Part shown: positions 4,763 to 6,378 of the stretch, piece by piece
How positions within the stretch are numbered: the stretch's first letter is position 1
Layout of the letters: every line of letters starts with the position of its first letter
Assembly: GCA_020631315.1 (NCBI GenBank)
Contig: JAHDHM010000220.1
Coordinates: 1 to 6,378 of the forward strand
Length of the DNA: 6,378 nt
Origin: Acidimicrobiales bacterium
GTDB taxonomy: Bacteria > Actinomycetota > Acidimicrobiia > Acidimicrobiales > Poriferisodaliceae
Reading direction: 5' to 3'
Notes under the pieces: generated by a model
The model's database searches: none
The model's input: the letters and a program-made list of their open reading frames with translations, nothing else
Told to the model about the DNA's origin: nothing
Translations under genes and position numbers: made by a program

Positions 4763-5986
4763 GTGCTCGATCTCGACTTCGTCCGCAGCCAGTTCCCGGT
4801 GTTCGCCCATCCCGACACGAAGGACTGGGTTCACGCCGAGAACGCCGGCGGCAGTTACGTCCCCCGTCAGGTCATCGACCTTCTGACCGACTTCTACGTC
4901 GCCTCGAAGGTGCAGCCGTACGGCCCTGCCGGGCCGGCGAAGGCAGCCGGTGAGGCGATGGACCGTGGCATCTCACTGTTGCCGGCGACGCTCGGCTGCG
5001 ACGCGGACGAGTTCGCCCTCGGGCCGTCGACGACACAGAACACCTACGTGGCCGCGATGGGTCTGCGAGGTCTGATGGAGGCGGGCGACCGGGTCGTCGT
5101 CACGAACCAGGACCACGAGGCCAACATCGGACCGTGGCGCCGGCTGGCGGAGTCGGGCATCGAGTTCGACGAGTGGCAGGTGGACCCGGAGTCGGGCCTG
5201 CTCGACGTCGCCGATCTCGACGCGCTGTTGACCGACCGCACGAAGCTCGTGTGCGTGACCCATGCATCGAACCTGGCGGCGACGATCAACCCGATCGCCG
5301 AGATCGCCGCGAAGGTGCACGCGGCCGGCGCACTGCTCGCCGTCGACGGCGTCAGCTACGCACCTCACGCGCCCCTCGACGTCCGAGCGCTCGACTGCGA
5401 TCTGTACTTCTATTCGACGTACAAGACCTACGGCCCGCATCTCGGCGCCATGTACGTGCGCCGCTCGGTGCTCGACGCGCTCACCAATCAGGGGCACTGG
5501 TTCAACGCCGACCAACCCTCGAAGCGCCTCACTCCGGCCGGGCCGAACCACGCCGAGGTGGCGGCTGCTGCGGGCATCGTGGACTACTACGAGGAGGTGC
5601 ATCGCCATCACGGTCTCGCCGACGGTGCGTTGCCGGAGCGGGTCCGTTCGGTGATGGAGCTGTTCGCTGAGCACGAGCAGACCCTGCTCGACCCGTTGAT
5701 GCGCCACCTGCGCGACGCCGACGTTCGCATCGTCGGCTCACCATCGGCTGATCACTCCGTCCGAGCTCCGACTGTGGCCTTCGTCCCCGATGGCGTCACG
5801 CCGAGCGCCGTGGTGGGCCATCTGGCGAACCGAGGCATCGGTGTGAACTCGGGACACTTCTACGCGAAGCGACTCGCCGACGCGATGGGTATCGGCGAGG
5901 ACGGAGTCGTGCGCATCTCGCTGGTGCACTACAACTCGGTGGGCGACGTCGAGCGCATCGTCGACGCGCTCGACGAGGTGCTCTGA
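4763..5986 (+). CDS. Class V aminotransferase fold, cysteine desulfurase-like (VC1184-type) PLP enzyme (407 aa)
   Basis: This is a full-length fold-type I PLP enzyme. It opens with FVRSQFPVF … AENAGGSYVP, the N-terminal pattern of NifS/SufS relatives. Cofactor residues are visible: H118 in DHEANIGPW (117-125) for ring stacking, H167/N170 in THASNLAATINPI, D195 in AVDGVSYAPH (193-202) for the pyridine nitrogen, and K221 in STYKTYGPHLGAMYV (218-232) for the Schiff base. The STYKxYGPHxG motif fits the group annotated 'cysteine desulfurase-like, VC1184 subfamily'. True SufS enzymes carry a sulfur-accepting Cys in RxGxHC near the C-terminus. Here the matching region is RGIGVNSGHFYAKR (357-370), with no Cys, and no Fe-S genes are nearby. 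A desulfurase role is therefore doubtful; another lyase or aminotransferase reaction on an amino acid is more likely. GTG 4763 starts 6 nt after a -10-like box. It is divergent from the kinase gene (45 bp) and convergent with the oxidoreductase gene. Confidence 0.9.
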   Translation: MLDLDFVRSQFPVFAHPDTKDWVHAENAGGSYVPRQVIDLLTDFYVASKVQPYGPAGPAKAAGEAMDRGISLLPATLGCDADEFALGPSTTQNTYVAAMGLRGLMEAGDRVVVTNQDHEANIGPWRRLAESGIEFDEWQVDPESGLLDVADLDALLTDRTKLVCVTHASNLAATINPIAEIAAKVHAAGALLAVDGVSYAPHAPLDVRALDCDLYFYSTYKTYGPHLGAMYVRRSVLDALTNQGHWFNADQPSKRLTPAGPNHAEVAAAAGIVDYYEEVHRHHGLADGALPERVRSVMELFAEHEQTLLDPLMRHLRDADVRIVGSPSADHSVRAPTVAFVPDGVTPSAVVGHLANRGIGVNSGHFYAKRLADAMGIGEDGVVRISLVHYNSVGDVERIVDALDEVL

Positions 5987-6024
5987 CGAGGGTGCACGGT
6001 CGATCAGGCCGCACGCAGGGTCAG
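5983..6024. terminator. Bulged inverted repeat between convergent genes (tentative)
   Basis: CTGAC (5983-5987) pairs with GTCAG (6020-6024). Further in, GTGC (5992-5995) pairs with GCAC (6011-6014) and GG (5998-5999) can pair with CC (6009-6010), leaving a 9-nt loop. The stop codons of the aminotransferase and oxidoreductase genes lie in the outer arms. The stem is interrupted and lacks a T-run, so the call is tentative. Confidence 0.25.
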
Positions 6025-6378
6025 TAGCGGCCCTTCTCACGCGGCGCGCTGTCGCCGAAGTGTGGACGGAGCGCGTCGTCGGTGAAGTCCGGATCGTTGG
6101 TCGAGCCGGTGCGCACGACCTCGGCGGCGAGGCGGCCCCATTCGTCACATGACTTCGCCGCGCCACCGTTGCCGCCGACGGCGACGACGAGGCCCTCGTC
6201 GAGGTGACCGATGTAGGGCACGCCGTTGTCGGTCCAGGTGGTCACGCACGGTTGGTGGAACGTCGACCGAACGGCGACGCCGGGCAGCAGCTCGTCGACG
6301 ACCTCTCGCAGGTGCGTCGCCTCCTCCGGGTGGCCGCCGGCTCGGAACCAGGTGTCGAGGTCGTCGTCGTTGTCGGCG
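6021..6378 (-). CDS. DAO-family FAD-dependent amine oxidase, C-terminal part only
   Basis: The frame is open from the right edge to TGA at 6021-6023 (complement); 118 C-terminal residues are visible, and the FAD-binding N-terminus lies outside. The segment FHQPCVTTWTDNGVPYIG, then LVVAVGGNGGAAKSCDEWG, matches the C-terminal FAD/substrate region of the DAO superfamily (sarcosine, N-methyltryptophan and glycine oxidases). Family members have 'C.yT.tPD..f.iD' followed by 'va.GfSGhGfK.sp..G'. Such enzymes oxidise the C-N bond of secondary amines or amino acids and give an imine and usually H2O2. The Cys at 6246-6248 aligns, with the same spacing to the following motif, to the flavin-linked Cys of monomeric sarcosine oxidase, so covalent FAD is possible. 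The GTG just after it (6245) is an internal Val, not a start, because the conserved Cys lies upstream of it. Substrate is unknown. The last 30 residues are acidic and then basic, with no clear motif. Confidence 0.82.
   Translation of the reverse strand, partial: ADNDDDLDTWFRAGGHPEEATHLREVVDELLPGVAVRSTFHQPCVTTWTDNGVPYIGHLDEGLVVAVGGNGGAAKSCDEWGRLAAEVVRTGSTNDPDFTDDALRPHFGDSAPREKGRY

Noticed and set aside
4718..4834. Extended N-terminus for the PfkB-family kinase
   Set aside because: It overlaps the divergent aminotransferase coding region and precedes the normal first strand of the fold.
1..6378. Mobile element, CRISPR array, tRNA, toxin-antitoxin or phage-defence system
   Set aside because: I saw no transposase or integrase motifs, no spaced direct repeats, no tRNA-like cloverleaf, and no toxin gene beside the DUF4279-like protein.

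Overview
This is a GC-rich chromosomal window of ordinary gene content. Codons favour G or C at the third position, GTG starts are common, few genes have a Shine-Dalgarno site, and a PadR regulator is present. Together these suggest an actinobacterium. An Acidimicrobiia/Ilumatobacter-like lineage is my best guess, but that is inference and not proven by any marker here. I see no tRNA, rRNA, CRISPR array, insertion sequence or integrase.

Layout: nine protein genes are tightly packed in alternating orientation. (1) 1-740, minus: 5'-terminal part of a multi-pass membrane protein with a soluble N-terminal domain, cut by the window edge. (2) 796-1089, plus: a small winged-helix-like protein, divergent from gene 1 across a 55-bp control region. 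(3) 1098-1430, minus: a PadR-type regulator, convergent with gene 2 across a perfect 18-bp palindrome. (4) 1511-1948, minus: a DUF4279-like protein upstream of the PadR gene. (5) 2027-3217 and (6) 3226-3786, plus: an M20D-type metal-dependent amidohydrolase followed by an orotate-phosphoribosyltransferase-like gene, translationally coupled. (7) 3794-4717, minus: a PfkB/ribokinase-family kinase. (8) 4763-5986, plus: a fold-type I, class V aminotransferase of the 'cysteine desulfurase-like' (VC1184-type) group. (9) 6021-6378, minus: the C-terminal end of a DAO-family FAD-dependent amine oxidase, cut by the right edge.

How they fit together: genes 5 to 9 are small-molecule enzymes (amide hydrolysis, phosphoribosyl transfer, sugar or nucleoside phosphorylation, PLP chemistry, amine oxidation), but only genes 5 and 6 share a transcript on the evidence here. 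Genes 1 to 4 form a regulator-rich block. The clearest non-coding structure is the 18-bp palindrome holding both stop codons of genes 2 and 3. Next is a near-perfect 17-bp palindrome over the likely -10 region of the DUF4279 gene. Several starts lack a Shine-Dalgarno site and have a -10-like hexamer 6 to 13 nt upstream, which suggests leaderless or very short-leader transcripts.

I do not see a convincing previously undescribed system. The findings are local regulatory structures and residue-level oddities.
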